From Bacillus mycoides (lineage in GTDB: Bacteria > Bacillota > Bacilli > Bacillales > Bacillaceae_G): 64,000 bases of DNA. The position numbers and the translations under genes are program-made. Below the pieces are notes generated by a model. The model searched no databases. It had not been told where the DNA came from and saw nothing but the letters and a program-made list of their open reading frames with translations. The DNA lies in assembly GCF_018742245.1 (NCBI RefSeq), contig NZ_CP036132.1:3467001-3531000 (forward strand). The letters are read 5' to 3'. This document shows, one piece after another, positions 25,270-34,178 of the stretch (the stretch's first letter is position 1; each line of letters starts with the position of its first letter).

Positions 25270-26457
25270 ATGTACCAAAGCAATTCAAACAACTCAAATA
25301 ATATATATAATGATCCTTCCAAAGCACTTCCTCTCTCCCTATTCGATGTAAAAAATGAGTTAAAACAAAAAAGCAAACTCATTCATTCTGGCACCATGTA
25401 TACATTAACGAAAGAAGAGCAACTCATCATCGACAAAATAAAAGTACAGACAAAACAACTAAATAAAAATAACGTCACAAGAACACGTGCATACTATCAA
25501 TTTTACATTCAATATCCCGAAATACATTGGGCACTACTTGGACATATGGTATCACGTAACGGTGGTTGGAATATGACTGATTTAAAGGGAGACTTATATA
25601 CGAGGATTTTATCAGAGAAGGATCAAATTACATTTTTTTCTTTTTTAGAAAGAGGAAATTGGCTCATTTTTCAAGATGTATATCCTCAATTTTTGCTATA
25701 TGAACAAAGTGTTAAAAAATCACAAAAGCTATTTCATCTTCTTCCTCACCTAAATGTTTCTACATTTATGGAAACGATGTGGAACGATTTTTGGAAAACA
25801 GGTAACAAAAAAACATTGGCGATCGCAACTATTATTAATGAACAAAACTACTTAGAAAAAAGGGTTATTCAAAATGTACACTTTCAAAAGACTGTACTAA
25901 ATAGTATTGGATTTAAACTCTTTGATTTCTTTCAGTTTAATCATATCCTTTTCCCATTCTACGAAAATGATAAGAAACAAAAAGTATTACTATTTGGTGA
26001 TACAATGAAACATTTTACGTCCTTGCATGAACGAATCTTAATTGGAAAAAGGTTGTATTCACTATTATTTCGGGATACACATATTTTATCTCAAATAATA
26101 AGTTGGGCCGAGCATCATCCACACACAGGCTCAAGGAAAGATTACTGGCCTCATTTATTTTCAAGTGTAAATGAATCTTTTTCCCGTGAGTTTTATAAAC
26201 GCCGAATAAAGAAATGCCAGTTGCGTAGTGGTGCATATCGTATATACAGCCCTGCACTCATCTATGCATGGCGCGATATGAAACATGAAGAAGATAAAAG
26301 TAAAGATTGGTTTACTGATTGGCAAGTTGTAAATTACTTAGTTGATAAGGAGGAAAGTATAAGTGGACAAATTTCAGAAGACTACTGCAAAACACTCGAA
26401 AAAATTGAACTCGCCATTCTCGCAAAGAAAAATGTCCTCCTCCGAGAGGAAGAATGA
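25270..26457 (+). CDS. DUF2515-family protein
   Basis: Uncharacterised protein of 395 residues related to B. subtilis YppC (DUF2515). No signal peptide or clear membrane segment; rich in aromatic residues. Segments such as TRTRAYYQFYIQYPEIHWALLGHMVSRNGGWNMTDLKG and HPHTGSRKDYWPHLF look conserved and polar, with several histidines that might bind metal (inference). GGGAGG lies 7 bases before the chosen ATG. An ATG 6 bases earlier opens a different, short frame. Its 3' end overlaps the next gene by 95 bases. Confidence 0.82.
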   Translation: MYQSNSNNSNNIYNDPSKALPLSLFDVKNELKQKSKLIHSGTMYTLTKEEQLIIDKIKVQTKQLNKNNVTRTRAYYQFYIQYPEIHWALLGHMVSRNGGWNMTDLKGDLYTRILSEKDQITFFSFLERGNWLIFQDVYPQFLLYEQSVKKSQKLFHLLPHLNVSTFMETMWNDFWKTGNKKTLAIATIINEQNYLEKRVIQNVHFQKTVLNSIGFKLFDFFQFNHILFPFYENDKKQKVLLFGDTMKHFTSLHERILIGKRLYSLLFRDTHILSQIISWAEHHPHTGSRKDYWPHLFSSVNESFSREFYKRRIKKCQLRSGAYRIYSPALIYAWRDMKHEEDKSKDWFTDWQVVNYLVDKEESISGQISEDYCKTLEKIELAILAKKNVLLREEE

Positions 26458-26833
26458 CTTTCTAGCTATAATAATTACAGTTTTTTTCTCTGCTATTATT
26501 GGAACTTGTTTAGATTCTTTCTTTGTTAATAAACAAATATATTCTTTTCCGGTTAGACCCTTCTCATCCATATTTTCAGTTAACATAGCTTTTACGTTGT
26601 TCGTACTGCCGATTTTAACAGCCTCTTTTATACAAATTTCAAAAACATTATCTACAGTTTCTAGAACTCTATTTATTATTTCAATAGGCGTTTGCGCTAG
26701 CATTTTTGAGCAAGTTGCTGAGAGGCTAGGTTTATTTGTACATAATGAGCATTGGCATCATACTTATTCTTTGTTTGGGTATATGATTTTTCTTGCTTTT
26801 ATTTGGAAAGTATATCGTTGGCTACCAAAATAA
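26363..26833 (+). CDS. CBO0543-like multi-spanning membrane protein
   Basis: 156 residues with four predicted helices from residue 31 on: AIIITVFFSAIIGTCL, FSVNIAFTLFVLPILTASFI, RTLFIISIGVCASIF, YSLFGYMIFLAFIWKVY. The EQVAERLGLFVHNEHWHHTYSLFGY block matches the CBO0543 family of small membrane proteins of unknown function, as I recall it. GTG at 26363 has AAGGAGG 9 bases upstream, inside the preceding gene, giving a 95-base out-of-frame overlap. The alternative ATG at 26432 lacks a ribosome site but would cut the overlap to 26 bases. Confidence 0.72.
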   Translation: MDKFQKTTAKHSKKLNSPFSQRKMSSSERKNDFLAIIITVFFSAIIGTCLDSFFVNKQIYSFPVRPFSSIFSVNIAFTLFVLPILTASFIQISKTLSTVSRTLFIISIGVCASIFEQVAERLGLFVHNEHWHHTYSLFGYMIFLAFIWKVYRWLPK

Positions 26834-26862
26834 AGAGACCGTTTGTATAACGGCCTCTCCTC

Positions 26863-27285
26863 TTAAGCATAATCTTCAATTCTTACTACTGAACGACTTT
26901 GAAGACTTTTTGATCGCAAACGATATGCAACTACTTTCTTCTTATATTGCTTTATTACATCAACGTGTTCCTCGTAGCTATATAAAGAAAACTTAATCGT
27001 TTTCTTTCCTATCTTCGTCTCAATAACTAATGGTGTTCCATTCCCTTGCGGCGGAAAATAATGCTTATCCAAAAATAAAGCCTCATTAAATTCATGAATA
27101 ACTTGAAGTTTCATTTCTCCTTCTATACTTTCCCCATCTACAGTTACAGTAGTATTTTCCTCATCCAATTTTTGATGTAACTCAAATCTACTAATAATTG
27201 ATTCTACGACAGAAGTTGGCATACTAGAAACTAGTACTTTAAGAGCACCAAAAATAAATAATGTAACTATAAACCATGTTGTCAT
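26863..27285 (-). CDS. yfmQ: YfmQ-family protein
   Basis: About 140 residues with one N-terminal membrane helix (TTWFIVTLFIFGALKVLVSS) and a soluble domain with the phrase SMPTSVVESIISRFELHQKLDEENTTVTVDG, which I recognise as YfmQ-like. Function is unknown. MTTWFIV at 27285 is preferred because GGAG lies 9 bases before it; the frame also opens at 27300. It is convergent with the CBO0543-type gene and shares a 29-base gap with it. Confidence 0.75.
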   Translation of the reverse strand: MTTWFIVTLFIFGALKVLVSSMPTSVVESIISRFELHQKLDEENTTVTVDGESIEGEMKLQVIHEFNEALFLDKHYFPPQGNGTPLVIETKIGKKTIKFSLYSYEEHVDVIKQYKKKVVAYRLRSKSLQSRSVVRIEDYA

Positions 27286-27350
27286 TTTAATCATCTCCAT
27301 TACACTCTAAAATGAGTAGTGTTATGCTCCTTATTACGATTCATTAATTT

Positions 27351-28022
27351 TCAAAATAAAAATTTCATTCCATAAGGTACTAATATACTAATAAGTATCC
27401 CTGTTACAATCATCGTTACCGAACCGATAGTTGCTTCTTTCTCTCCCTCTTTCACTAGACGACTCACACCAATGATATGTGATGCGCAGCCCATCCCAAC
27501 TCCTTTTCCAATTGTACTTGTTATACGGAAAAGTTTAAGTACTGTCGGTCCTATGATAGCACCTGTTATTCCCGCAACAACTACAAAACTAGCGGTCATA
27601 GATGGAATACCCCCAATTTGTTCGGCTAATGAAATTGCAATAGGCATCGTCGCTAATTGCGGGATAGTTGTTAATATAAGTTCCTTATCTATATTCAACA
27701 TTTCCCCAATCACTACATTCAAACTTATTAAAGCCACTATACCGATTACTACCCCAACAAGTATCGATAAGAAGTTTTTCATAAGTATTTTTCGTTCCTT
27801 AAATAGCGGTATTGCTAAAGCTACAATCGCAGGGCTCAAGAAACTGGAAAGAATATCTCCCCCATTTTCCTTATAATCTTGATGAGAGATCCCGAAAATA
27901 AGGAATATGCAAATCATAATTGCCGTAACTGTTAACACCGGTAAAGTAAATGGAAACGTAAATTTTTTATATAGCTTTGTCGCCAATAAATAAATCACTA
28001 CAGTAATAAAAATTAAAACCAT
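27351..28022 (-). CDS. LrgB/CidB-family membrane protein
   Basis: Antiholin-like/pyruvate-transport-related partner protein of about 223 residues with eight or so hydrophobic segments. Conserved GMGCASHIIGVSRL and the preceding TSTIGKGVG match LrgB. The ATG at 28022 is preferred because AAGGTGCG lies 10 bases before it; the frame also opens at a TTG at 28043. It directly follows the LrgA/CidA-type gene. LrgAB/CidAB pairs influence murein hydrolase activity and pyruvate flux in Firmicutes; which pair this is cannot be told from sequence alone. Confidence 0.88.
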   Translation of the reverse strand: MVLIFITVVIYLLATKLYKKFTFPFTLPVLTVTAIMICIFLIFGISHQDYKENGGDILSSFLSPAIVALAIPLFKERKILMKNFLSILVGVVIGIVALISLNVVIGEMLNIDKELILTTIPQLATMPIAISLAEQIGGIPSMTASFVVVAGITGAIIGPTVLKLFRITSTIGKGVGMGCASHIIGVSRLVKEGEKEATIGSVTMIVTGILISILVPYGMKFLF

Positions 28023-28045
28023 TTGAATAGCGCACCTTATCAATT

Positions 28046-28402
28046 TTATTTTTTAGATGTTATTAATAATTGACTTACATAACCTGAAATAATCAATGTT
28101 ACTAAAGTACTTACAACAACTAGAAAGAACATAATACTACCCTTACTTAAAAGAAAAGAACCGTATTCCATTAACCCAGTCGTCGAAGGAATTAAAAATA
28201 AAGGTAAAAATACTATTAACTTTTCTGCACCTACCTCAAACCACTTTAATGGCAAAATACGAGTAGAAAGGAGTAGGAACAATATTAACATCCCTATTAA
28301 ACTTCCTGGCATCGACAGATGGAATACTCCCTGAATCCACGTACCAGCTAAGCTAAACACATATAGCACGCCTACTTGAAGTAAAAGCGTCACGTACTTC
28401 AT
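28046..28402 (-). CDS. LrgA/CidA-family holin-like membrane protein
   Basis: 118 residues with four hydrophobic segments. QVGVLYVFSLAGTWIQGVFHLSMPGSLIGMLILFLLL and FLPLFLIPSTTGLMEY are the family hallmarks. It precedes the LrgB-type gene and they almost touch, so they form a two-gene operon. The MocR-type regulator gene ends 33 bases upstream on the same strand and may be cotranscribed or control the pair. Confidence 0.9.
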   Translation of the reverse strand: MKYVTLLLQVGVLYVFSLAGTWIQGVFHLSMPGSLIGMLILFLLLSTRILPLKWFEVGAEKLIVFLPLFLIPSTTGLMEYGSFLLSKGSIMFFLVVVSTLVTLIISGYVSQLLITSKK

Positions 28403-28435
28403 TTCTTTCCCTCATTTCAATATTACGCATCACTA

Positions 28436-29869
28436 TTATGAAATCTCGTTTAACGTTTCCGCAAACCTTGTAATTCCAAGCTGAATTTGTTCGACATTCG
28501 CTCTGCCAAAAGTAAATCGTATATATTCACTTTTCGAACCTAGGACGCTTCCTGGGACAAATGCTACACCATTGCGTATAGATTCACCTAGTAAATGGTA
28601 TTCATCAAACGTTCCTTGCACTTTACACCATAAATGTATTCCGCCCTCTGGAACAAAAAATTCAACCTGGTCCCCTAATATTTCTTCAAGCTTTCTAATT
28701 AACTCATCTCTTCTTTGCTTCAGTTGTCCACGAAGCATCGTAATATGCGTATGAAAATCCTCAGATTCTAAAAATTGGTTCGCTACCCACTGTGTAAATA
28801 CACTATGACCGAAATCAACTTGCTGCTTCGCATCTGCCAATCGCTCAATTACGCGCGTGGGGCCAATTACCCAACCAATACGTAATCCTGATGCAACAAT
28901 TTTTGATAATGAGCTTACATAAAGAACATTCCCATTTTGATCCATCGATTTCAATGTTGGATTCACTTCTCCATTAAAAGAAGTCAAGCTATACGGATCA
29001 TCTTCTACAATCGGTATACCAAATTCAGAAGATAGTTCTAAAACCTTTTTACGTCTTGCCAACGAAAGTACCGTTCCAGTTGGATTTTGATAATCTGGAT
29101 TTAAAAACACCATACGAATGCGATGCTTTTTGTGCAAATCGATTAAGTCATCGGGATTCATTCCATGCTCATCAACTGGTAAACGGAATATGTTTAAACC
29201 TGCTGATTTAAACATCGGAAGTGAATAACAATAGGAAGGGTCCTCAATTGCAATCGCATCGCCAGGCTTTAACAAACATTGAACGATAAGATTAAGTGCC
29301 TGCTGAGCTCCAGATGTAATAAGAATAGAACTTGCATCTGCTTCTATTTGTTTATATTGCTCGACATGTGCCGCAATTGTTTTTCGCAACATTTCATTTC
29401 CAAGTGGATGGTCATAACCGAGATTTTCCATAAATGTTTTCTCCGACAAAATTGTTCGAAATCTATCACTCGGAATTAATTCTGGTGACAATTCACCACT
29501 CGCTAAATTGATTAAATCATCTTTTTGTGTTTCCGTTCGAATTTGTTGAACAAGTGGTACATTAGGCAAGAACGATCCATCCTCAACGTACCTACCCCAG
29601 TTCGGTATTCGTTTATGTGACACACCCCATATGTCTGTATTCACCCGGGTGCCGCTTCCTTTTTGCCGTTCTACTACCCCAAGTGATTTTAATTCCTCAT
29701 AAGCAGCTACTACCGTACTCCGGTTCACTTGTAACTCCTGTGCTAACATACGCTCAGAAGGTAATTTTCTATCAGAAGGGAATTCACCGGTAGAAATGCC
29801 TCTTTCAATGTAATCAGCAATTTGTTTATAAACTGGTATCTTATTTTCACGATTCGGTTGCCATTCCAT
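28436..29869 (-). CDS. MocR-type GntR/aminotransferase transcriptional regulator
   Basis: Fusion of an N-terminal GntR winged helix (residues 1-70; PSERMLAQELQVNRSTVVAAYEELK) and a fold-type I aminotransferase domain (about 110-477), total 477. The PLP lysine is in SSLSKIVASGLRIGW and the phosphate/cofactor contacts in NPDYQNPTG are present. Such regulators (PdxR, GabR, EhuR types) sense PLP with an amino acid or other amine. The ligand and targets here are unknown; the downstream LrgA/LrgB-type pair is the nearest candidate target. Confidence 0.9.
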   Translation of the reverse strand: MEWQPNRENKIPVYKQIADYIERGISTGEFPSDRKLPSERMLAQELQVNRSTVVAAYEELKSLGVVERQKGSGTRVNTDIWGVSHKRIPNWGRYVEDGSFLPNVPLVQQIRTETQKDDLINLASGELSPELIPSDRFRTILSEKTFMENLGYDHPLGNEMLRKTIAAHVEQYKQIEADASSILITSGAQQALNLIVQCLLKPGDAIAIEDPSYCYSLPMFKSAGLNIFRLPVDEHGMNPDDLIDLHKKHRIRMVFLNPDYQNPTGTVLSLARRKKVLELSSEFGIPIVEDDPYSLTSFNGEVNPTLKSMDQNGNVLYVSSLSKIVASGLRIGWVIGPTRVIERLADAKQQVDFGHSVFTQWVANQFLESEDFHTHITMLRGQLKQRRDELIRKLEEILGDQVEFFVPEGGIHLWCKVQGTFDEYHLLGESIRNGVAFVPGSVLGSKSEYIRFTFGRANVEQIQLGITRFAETLNEIS

Positions 29870-29936
29870 TTAGTTCCCTCCTCTCCAAGCAGGTGTCCTG
29901 AATTCATTAATAATAGTATTCACTGTGAAAATGGTA

Positions 29937-30710
29937 TTAATCAAGCGCATGATTTAAAAATGTCTCAACCGTCACATTAAAACTAGTAGGCTGTTCTAAA
30001 TAAGGCAAGTGCCCACTATTTTTCAACTCAACGAAAGTCACGTTTCTCAGGTATTTTTCAAATTCTCTCACATACTTTTCCGGAACAAAATAATCATTCT
30101 CTCCTCGTATTATTAATGCAGGACATGCAATGTTAGAGAGGTATGGTCTTTGATCGTAATCAACTAATTCAGCGAATAGCCTTTGAATATGCATCGGATT
30201 AATAGTTTGTAGGGATTGATGAAATCCTCGGACAATTGCATCATTATCTTCTACTCCCCTTGCTCTCAATAACGTACCCGCCCAAGTTTTCCCTTTATCA
30301 TGCAAGCTAAGTAAATCATATACTTCAAGTCGTTCTTTACGATCTGCCGGTTCTAAATAGGGAAATGCATTTACAACAATTAATCTAGAAACAAAACCTG
30401 GATATTGAATAGCAAAATCGATACCAACTCTAGCTCCCTTTGAAAGACCGCAAATGACTACTTTTTGTAGCTTTAAATAATTGCATAACTCATACAAAAC
30501 ATTTGAGTATTCTTGAAAACTAATTTCCAGTCCTTCAGATTTCCCATGTCCAGGTAAATCAAGTGAAATCACTGTCCAATTTCCCTTGAAATATTGTCTT
30601 TGATATAACCAATTGTTTGAGTTTCCTCCAAGACCGTGTAAAAACAATATGACAGGACCCGATCCTTCTATATTGTAATAAACCTTTTGATTTTTATATA
30701 TAAAATACAT
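29937..30710 (-). CDS. Alpha/beta-fold hydrolase
   Basis: 257-residue cytosolic hydrolase of the haloperoxidase/lipase-like group. Seen: LFLHGLGGNSNNW (oxyanion), GLSKGARVG as nucleophile elbow (G-x-S-x-G: GLSKG), the acid in RGENDYFVPEK, and catalytic His in NSGHLPYLEQP. Its stop lies about 65 bases downstream of the MocR gene start. It follows bshB2 by 23 bases on the same strand, so the two may be cotranscribed. Substrate unknown. Confidence 0.86.
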   Translation of the reverse strand: MYFIYKNQKVYYNIEGSGPVILFLHGLGGNSNNWLYQRQYFKGNWTVISLDLPGHGKSEGLEISFQEYSNVLYELCNYLKLQKVVICGLSKGARVGIDFAIQYPGFVSRLIVVNAFPYLEPADRKERLEVYDLLSLHDKGKTWAGTLLRARGVEDNDAIVRGFHQSLQTINPMHIQRLFAELVDYDQRPYLSNIACPALIIRGENDYFVPEKYVREFEKYLRNVTFVELKNSGHLPYLEQPTSFNVTVETFLNHALD

Positions 30711-30733
30711 ATAAATCCCCTTCAGTTATAGCA

Positions 30734-31414
30734 CTACATTTTCTTATTCTTTAATGGATATATCCAAAACGGCTCTCTTTCTAACCACTCAACTGTTTCT
30801 AAAACACCGTCTTCATACTCTCTTTCCAGCTCATCCACTTTAGTTGCAAATTGTGATGCATGTGCTCGTAATGCCTCTAATTTTTTCGGAACATATTCCG
30901 TCACTTCATTTTTAAAATCCGGAGGGCCTATTTCGTCTTCATGATTTTTCGAAAAAGCTACAGCATAAAAGACCGGTCGTTTACTTTCCGAAATATTAGC
31001 TAATGCCTCTACTACCGCTTCCCCTGTTGCATCGTGATCTGGATGAACTGCATACCCAGGATAGAAAGAAATAACTATAGAAGGATTCAATTCTTCAATA
31101 CAGTTTTGAATCAGACTTCTTAATTGTCCAGGCTCTTCAAATTCAAGAGTTTTATCACGATATCCCATCATACGTAAATCTTCAATCCCTAAAATATTTG
31201 TAGCTCGCTTTAATTCTTTCTCTCTAATAGCATATAAAGACTCCCGTGTTGCAAAAGGTGAATTCCCCATTGCTCTCTCCATTTCACCAAGTGTTAAGCA
31301 AACATAAGTAAGAGGGACTTTCTGCTCAGTATAGGCCAAAATTGTGCCAGCCACGCAATATGACTCATCATCTGGATGCGGGAAAACAACTAAAACGTGG
31401 CGCTCATTTTTCAT
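30734..31414 (-). CDS. bshB2: Bacillithiol biosynthesis deacetylase BshB2
   Basis: Zinc-dependent LmbE-family N-deacetylase of about 226 residues that converts GlcNAc-malate to GlcN-malate in bacillithiol synthesis. Zinc and catalytic motifs are VVFPHPDDE at the N-terminus and YAVHPDHDATGE near residue 120. The start is set at MKNERHV (31414) because GAAGGAGT precedes it; the longer open frame would overlap the small upstream gene and lacks a ribosome site. Length and motifs fit BshB2 (YojG) better than BshB1. Confidence 0.91.
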   Translation of the reverse strand: MKNERHVLVVFPHPDDESYCVAGTILAYTEQKVPLTYVCLTLGEMERAMGNSPFATRESLYAIREKELKRATNILGIEDLRMMGYRDKTLEFEEPGQLRSLIQNCIEELNPSIVISFYPGYAVHPDHDATGEAVVEALANISESKRPVFYAVAFSKNHEDEIGPPDFKNEVTEYVPKKLEALRAHASQFATKVDELEREYEDGVLETVEWLEREPFWIYPLKNKKM

Positions 31415-31446
31415 CAATATATTAACTCCTTCATCATATATAAACT

Positions 31447-31641
31447 CTATAAAATAACGACCGCATACCAAGTAACTCCTACAAGAAGCACTAAAAGAAG
31501 AATGATATAGATAGCTGATAAGTTTTTCACATTCCTCTTTGTAGACTTACCGTAATTCTCCTCCACATTTCGTGCAACTAGTACGGTCCCAAACAGTGAT
31601 ACAACTACAATAATAACAACTAGTGAAATCGCAAAACTCAT
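31447..31641 (-). CDS. Small two-helix membrane protein upstream of bshB2
   Basis: 64 residues with two membrane helices (residues 4-24 and 43-63) joined by a charged loop (RNVEENYGKSTKRNVKNL). It precedes bshB2 by 32 bases on the same strand and appears to be the first gene of a bshB2 operon. A similar small protein next to bshB2 is sometimes named BshB3, a potential contributor to bacillithiol synthesis; that name is by recollection and no function is visible in the sequence. Confidence 0.72.
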   Translation of the reverse strand: MSFAISLVVIIVVVSLFGTVLVARNVEENYGKSTKRNVKNLSAIYIILLLVLLVGVTWYAVVIL

Positions 31642-31807
31642 TGTCTTTTCACCTCTCTAAAACCAGTCTATTTAAACAAAGGAGATACATATAAAATGTC
31701 CTTCTTAAGGTATCAATAAAATACTACCTTTCTTCTCTTATCATAATAGAAGTTTGCGAAAAACGGACCAACCACTTTTAGGTTTTTTTGCTCATCCACT
31801 TCAAAAT

Positions 31808-31844
31808 AAAAAGCAACTGATCTCCTAGAATCAGTTGCTTTTTT
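31808..31844 (-). terminator. Terminator of the beta-glycosidase/GntR operon
   Basis: AAGCAACTGAT/ATCAGTTGCTT stem with A/T flanks and T6, 22 bases after the GntR stop. Confidence 0.85.
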
Positions 31845-31866
31845 ACAAGGCTAATTATATTCATTT

Positions 31867-32574
31867 TCACTTGAAATTAATCCGATTTAAAAGTTTGGTC
31901 TTTTCATAATGAAACATCGATTGAGATAACTCAAAAATGGTTCCATTTACAAGATGAACTGTATTTTCAATAAGAAGTGCCGGATCACCTTCATTTATTT
32001 CTAAAAGCTGTGCATTTTCTTTATTTACTTTTTCACAACTAATAACTTTATCGGCAAAGCCAATATTTAATCGTAAATCTTCAATGAAATAACTGTATAC
32101 AGAGCTTAATGCTATTTCTTCATTCAAATAAGGAATGATATCCTTTTTGAAATAACTTACTTCAATAGAGAATGGTTTCCCATCTACAATTCTTAAGCGC
32201 TTCAAAAAATATAACCTAGTTCCAACTTCACATTGCATCCGCTTTGCTATCTCTTCGTCCGCATCTATTACTTCAAGCTCTAACACTTTCGTTTCAATAT
32301 TTTGTGAAACGAGGTTTTTCGTTAATCCACGCAAACTGCCTAGATTAATGTAATCTGTTACAGAAGTTTCACGTAAAAACATGCCACTACCTTGCACTTG
32401 AAAAATATAGCCTCTATTAACAAGCTGGCTAATCACTTTACGTATCGTATTACGACTTACTTCAAATCGGTTCATCAACGCTTCTTCTGTAGGTAGTTTT
32501 TTCGTTTCATTAAAAAGTCCTTCTCGAATGTCTTGCTCTAACACATCTGCAATTTGTTTATACTTTGCACTCAT
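31867..32574 (-). CDS. GntR-family regulator with UTRA effector domain
   Basis: HutC-subfamily repressor, 235 residues. The N-terminal winged helix reads LPTEEALMNRFEVSRNTIRKVISQLVNRG. The UTRA ligand-binding domain spans about residues 80-235 (RLYFLKRLRIVDGKPFSIEVSYF, and the C-terminal ENTVHLVNGTIFELSQSMFHYEK). UTRA domains bind sugar phosphates. It is the second gene of an operon with a 6-phospho-beta-glycosidase gene 30 bases upstream, so it probably controls that operon in response to the glycoside phosphate. Confidence 0.91.
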   Translation of the reverse strand: MSAKYKQIADVLEQDIREGLFNETKKLPTEEALMNRFEVSRNTIRKVISQLVNRGYIFQVQGSGMFLRETSVTDYINLGSLRGLTKNLVSQNIETKVLELEVIDADEEIAKRMQCEVGTRLYFLKRLRIVDGKPFSIEVSYFKKDIIPYLNEEIALSSVYSYFIEDLRLNIGFADKVISCEKVNKENAQLLEINEGDPALLIENTVHLVNGTIFELSQSMFHYEKTKLLNRINFK

Positions 32575-32604
32575 ACACTTTCTCCTAAAATACTCTTTTA
32601 TCTG

Positions 32605-34014
32605 TTATAACTCTTCTCCTCTCGTTTCGATCACATGCTTATACCAATGAAACGAAAGTTTCTTCTTACGTTTTAAGTTATCATTATGATCGACAAAAAT
32701 AAAGCCATATTGCTTTTTATATCCATTTAGCCAACTTAATAAATCGATAACAGACCATGCATAATACCCTTTTAAATTAATTCCCTCTTGAATTGCACGC
32801 TTCATTACTTTTAAATGCTCTTCAATGAATTTAATTCTCGGAACATCTACAATTTCTCCGTCAATGATTGGATCTTCATCACCAAGTCCATTTTCCGTTA
32901 CATACATCTTTATGTCACCGTAGCGTGCTTTCAACATATGCAATCCATCTAAGAAACCTTCGGGAGATATTTCCCATCCCCATTTTGTATATGTTTTATC
33001 ATCCATTTTAACAGTTCGATAAAAACCATCAAAAGAAGGATTACCCGGAGCAAGTGTTGAGTTTTCTCGAGAATGTTCCTCATTCTTTATATCCATATCA
33101 TATCTTTCCACTCGTATCGGTTGATAATAATTCAAGCCAATAAAATCATTTTTTTCGGCATTTTGTTTAATGATTTCAAATTCTTCAACCGTCCAATTAG
33201 GAGTCCATCCTTTTTCCTTTAATTCCTGCACAACATAAGACGGATACTCACCTTTTAAAACTGGATCATAGTACCAATACATTTCATATTCATTCGCATG
33301 ATTTGCTGCTAGTATATTTTCTTTTTGATCATCCACACTATAAGCAGGTAAGAATACATGCGTAATGCCAATCTCTCCATATTGTTTCAACTGCTTGTAC
33401 ACAGCAACTGTTTTTGCATGTGCATAAAATACATAATGAGTCGCTTGAAAATACTTTGGAACATCATTTTGTATTCCAGGTGGATGTGCACCTTTTAAGT
33501 ACCCTAATCCACAAAACATCACTGTCTCATTAAAAGTAATCCAATGTTTCACTCTATCACCAAACGCCTTAAAACAAATCTCTGCGTATTTTACGAAAGC
33601 TTCTGCTGTACGTTTATTCGTCCACCCACCATCTTTTTCTAAAGTTAATGGTAAATCCCAATGATATAAAGTGACAAACGGTACAATCCCGTATTTTAAA
33701 CATTCATCAATTAAGTTGTTATAAAATTCGATTCCTTTTTCATTTACCTCTCCATCTCCAGTCGGCAATATTCTCGCCCAAGAAATAGAAAAGCGATACG
33801 ATTCTAATCCCATCTCAGCCATTAAGCGAACATCTTCCTTATATCGATGATAATGATCAACAGCTACATCACCATTTGTTCCATTGTATGTTTTGCCAGG
33901 AATTTTTGAAAACTCATCCCAATTCGTAACACCTTTCCCATCTTCATTCCATGCACCTTCTACTTGATAAGAAGCTGAAGCAGCCCCGAAAAAAAAATCA
34001 TGTGGAAACTTCAT
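32605..34014 (-). CDS. GH1 6-phospho-beta-glycosidase
   Basis: Retaining glycoside hydrolase of family 1, about 469 residues. The acid/base Glu is in WITFNETVMF and the nucleophile Glu in YVTENGLG. The C-terminal SWLNGYKKQYGF has the Ser-x6-Lys-x-Tyr pattern that binds the 6-phosphate in LacG-type enzymes, where free-sugar beta-glucosidases have Glu, so a PTS-imported phospho-glycoside is the likely substrate. No PTS gene is in the window. Start 34014 (MKFPHDFFFGAAS) has CGGAGGT upstream; the open frame extends 14 codons further. Confidence 0.9.
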   Translation of the reverse strand: MKFPHDFFFGAASASYQVEGAWNEDGKGVTNWDEFSKIPGKTYNGTNGDVAVDHYHRYKEDVRLMAEMGLESYRFSISWARILPTGDGEVNEKGIEFYNNLIDECLKYGIVPFVTLYHWDLPLTLEKDGGWTNKRTAEAFVKYAEICFKAFGDRVKHWITFNETVMFCGLGYLKGAHPPGIQNDVPKYFQATHYVFYAHAKTVAVYKQLKQYGEIGITHVFLPAYSVDDQKENILAANHANEYEMYWYYDPVLKGEYPSYVVQELKEKGWTPNWTVEEFEIIKQNAEKNDFIGLNYYQPIRVERYDMDIKNEEHSRENSTLAPGNPSFDGFYRTVKMDDKTYTKWGWEISPEGFLDGLHMLKARYGDIKMYVTENGLGDEDPIIDGEIVDVPRIKFIEEHLKVMKRAIQEGINLKGYYAWSVIDLLSWLNGYKKQYGFIFVDHNDNLKRKKKLSFHWYKHVIETRGEEL

Positions 34015-34057
34015 AGTATATACCTCCGTTTCATTACAATAAATTAAATTTATCACT

Positions 34058-34091
34058 ACATATAAAATTTATAGGTACAAATTTTATATGT
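34058..34091. promoter_or_regulatory. 13-bp inverted repeat upstream of the beta-glycosidase gene
   Basis: Perfect arms ACATATAAAATTT (34058-34070) and AAATTTTATATGT (34079-34091) with an 8-base spacer, 44-77 bases before the start codon. Position fits an operator for the adjacent GntR/UTRA repressor; not proven. Confidence 0.6.
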
Positions 34092-34178
34092 GTAATTATA
34101 TCGCAAGTTTCGATTTTTTCCTATCATGAAAGTACGATATGTAAAACTATACCTAATGTTAATTTTTAGAAAACAAAA

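Noticed and set aside
25046..25351. 101-residue open frame on the plus strand before the DUF2515 gene
   Set aside because: It spans the orphan terminator and overlaps the DUF2515 start in another frame; an internal ATG close to GGGAGG would only give a short peptide.
26834..26858. AGAGACCGTT/AACGGCCTCT hairpin between the convergent CBO0543-type and YfmQ genes
   Set aside because: Stem has a mismatch and no T run on the plus strand; termination is possible but not supported well enough.
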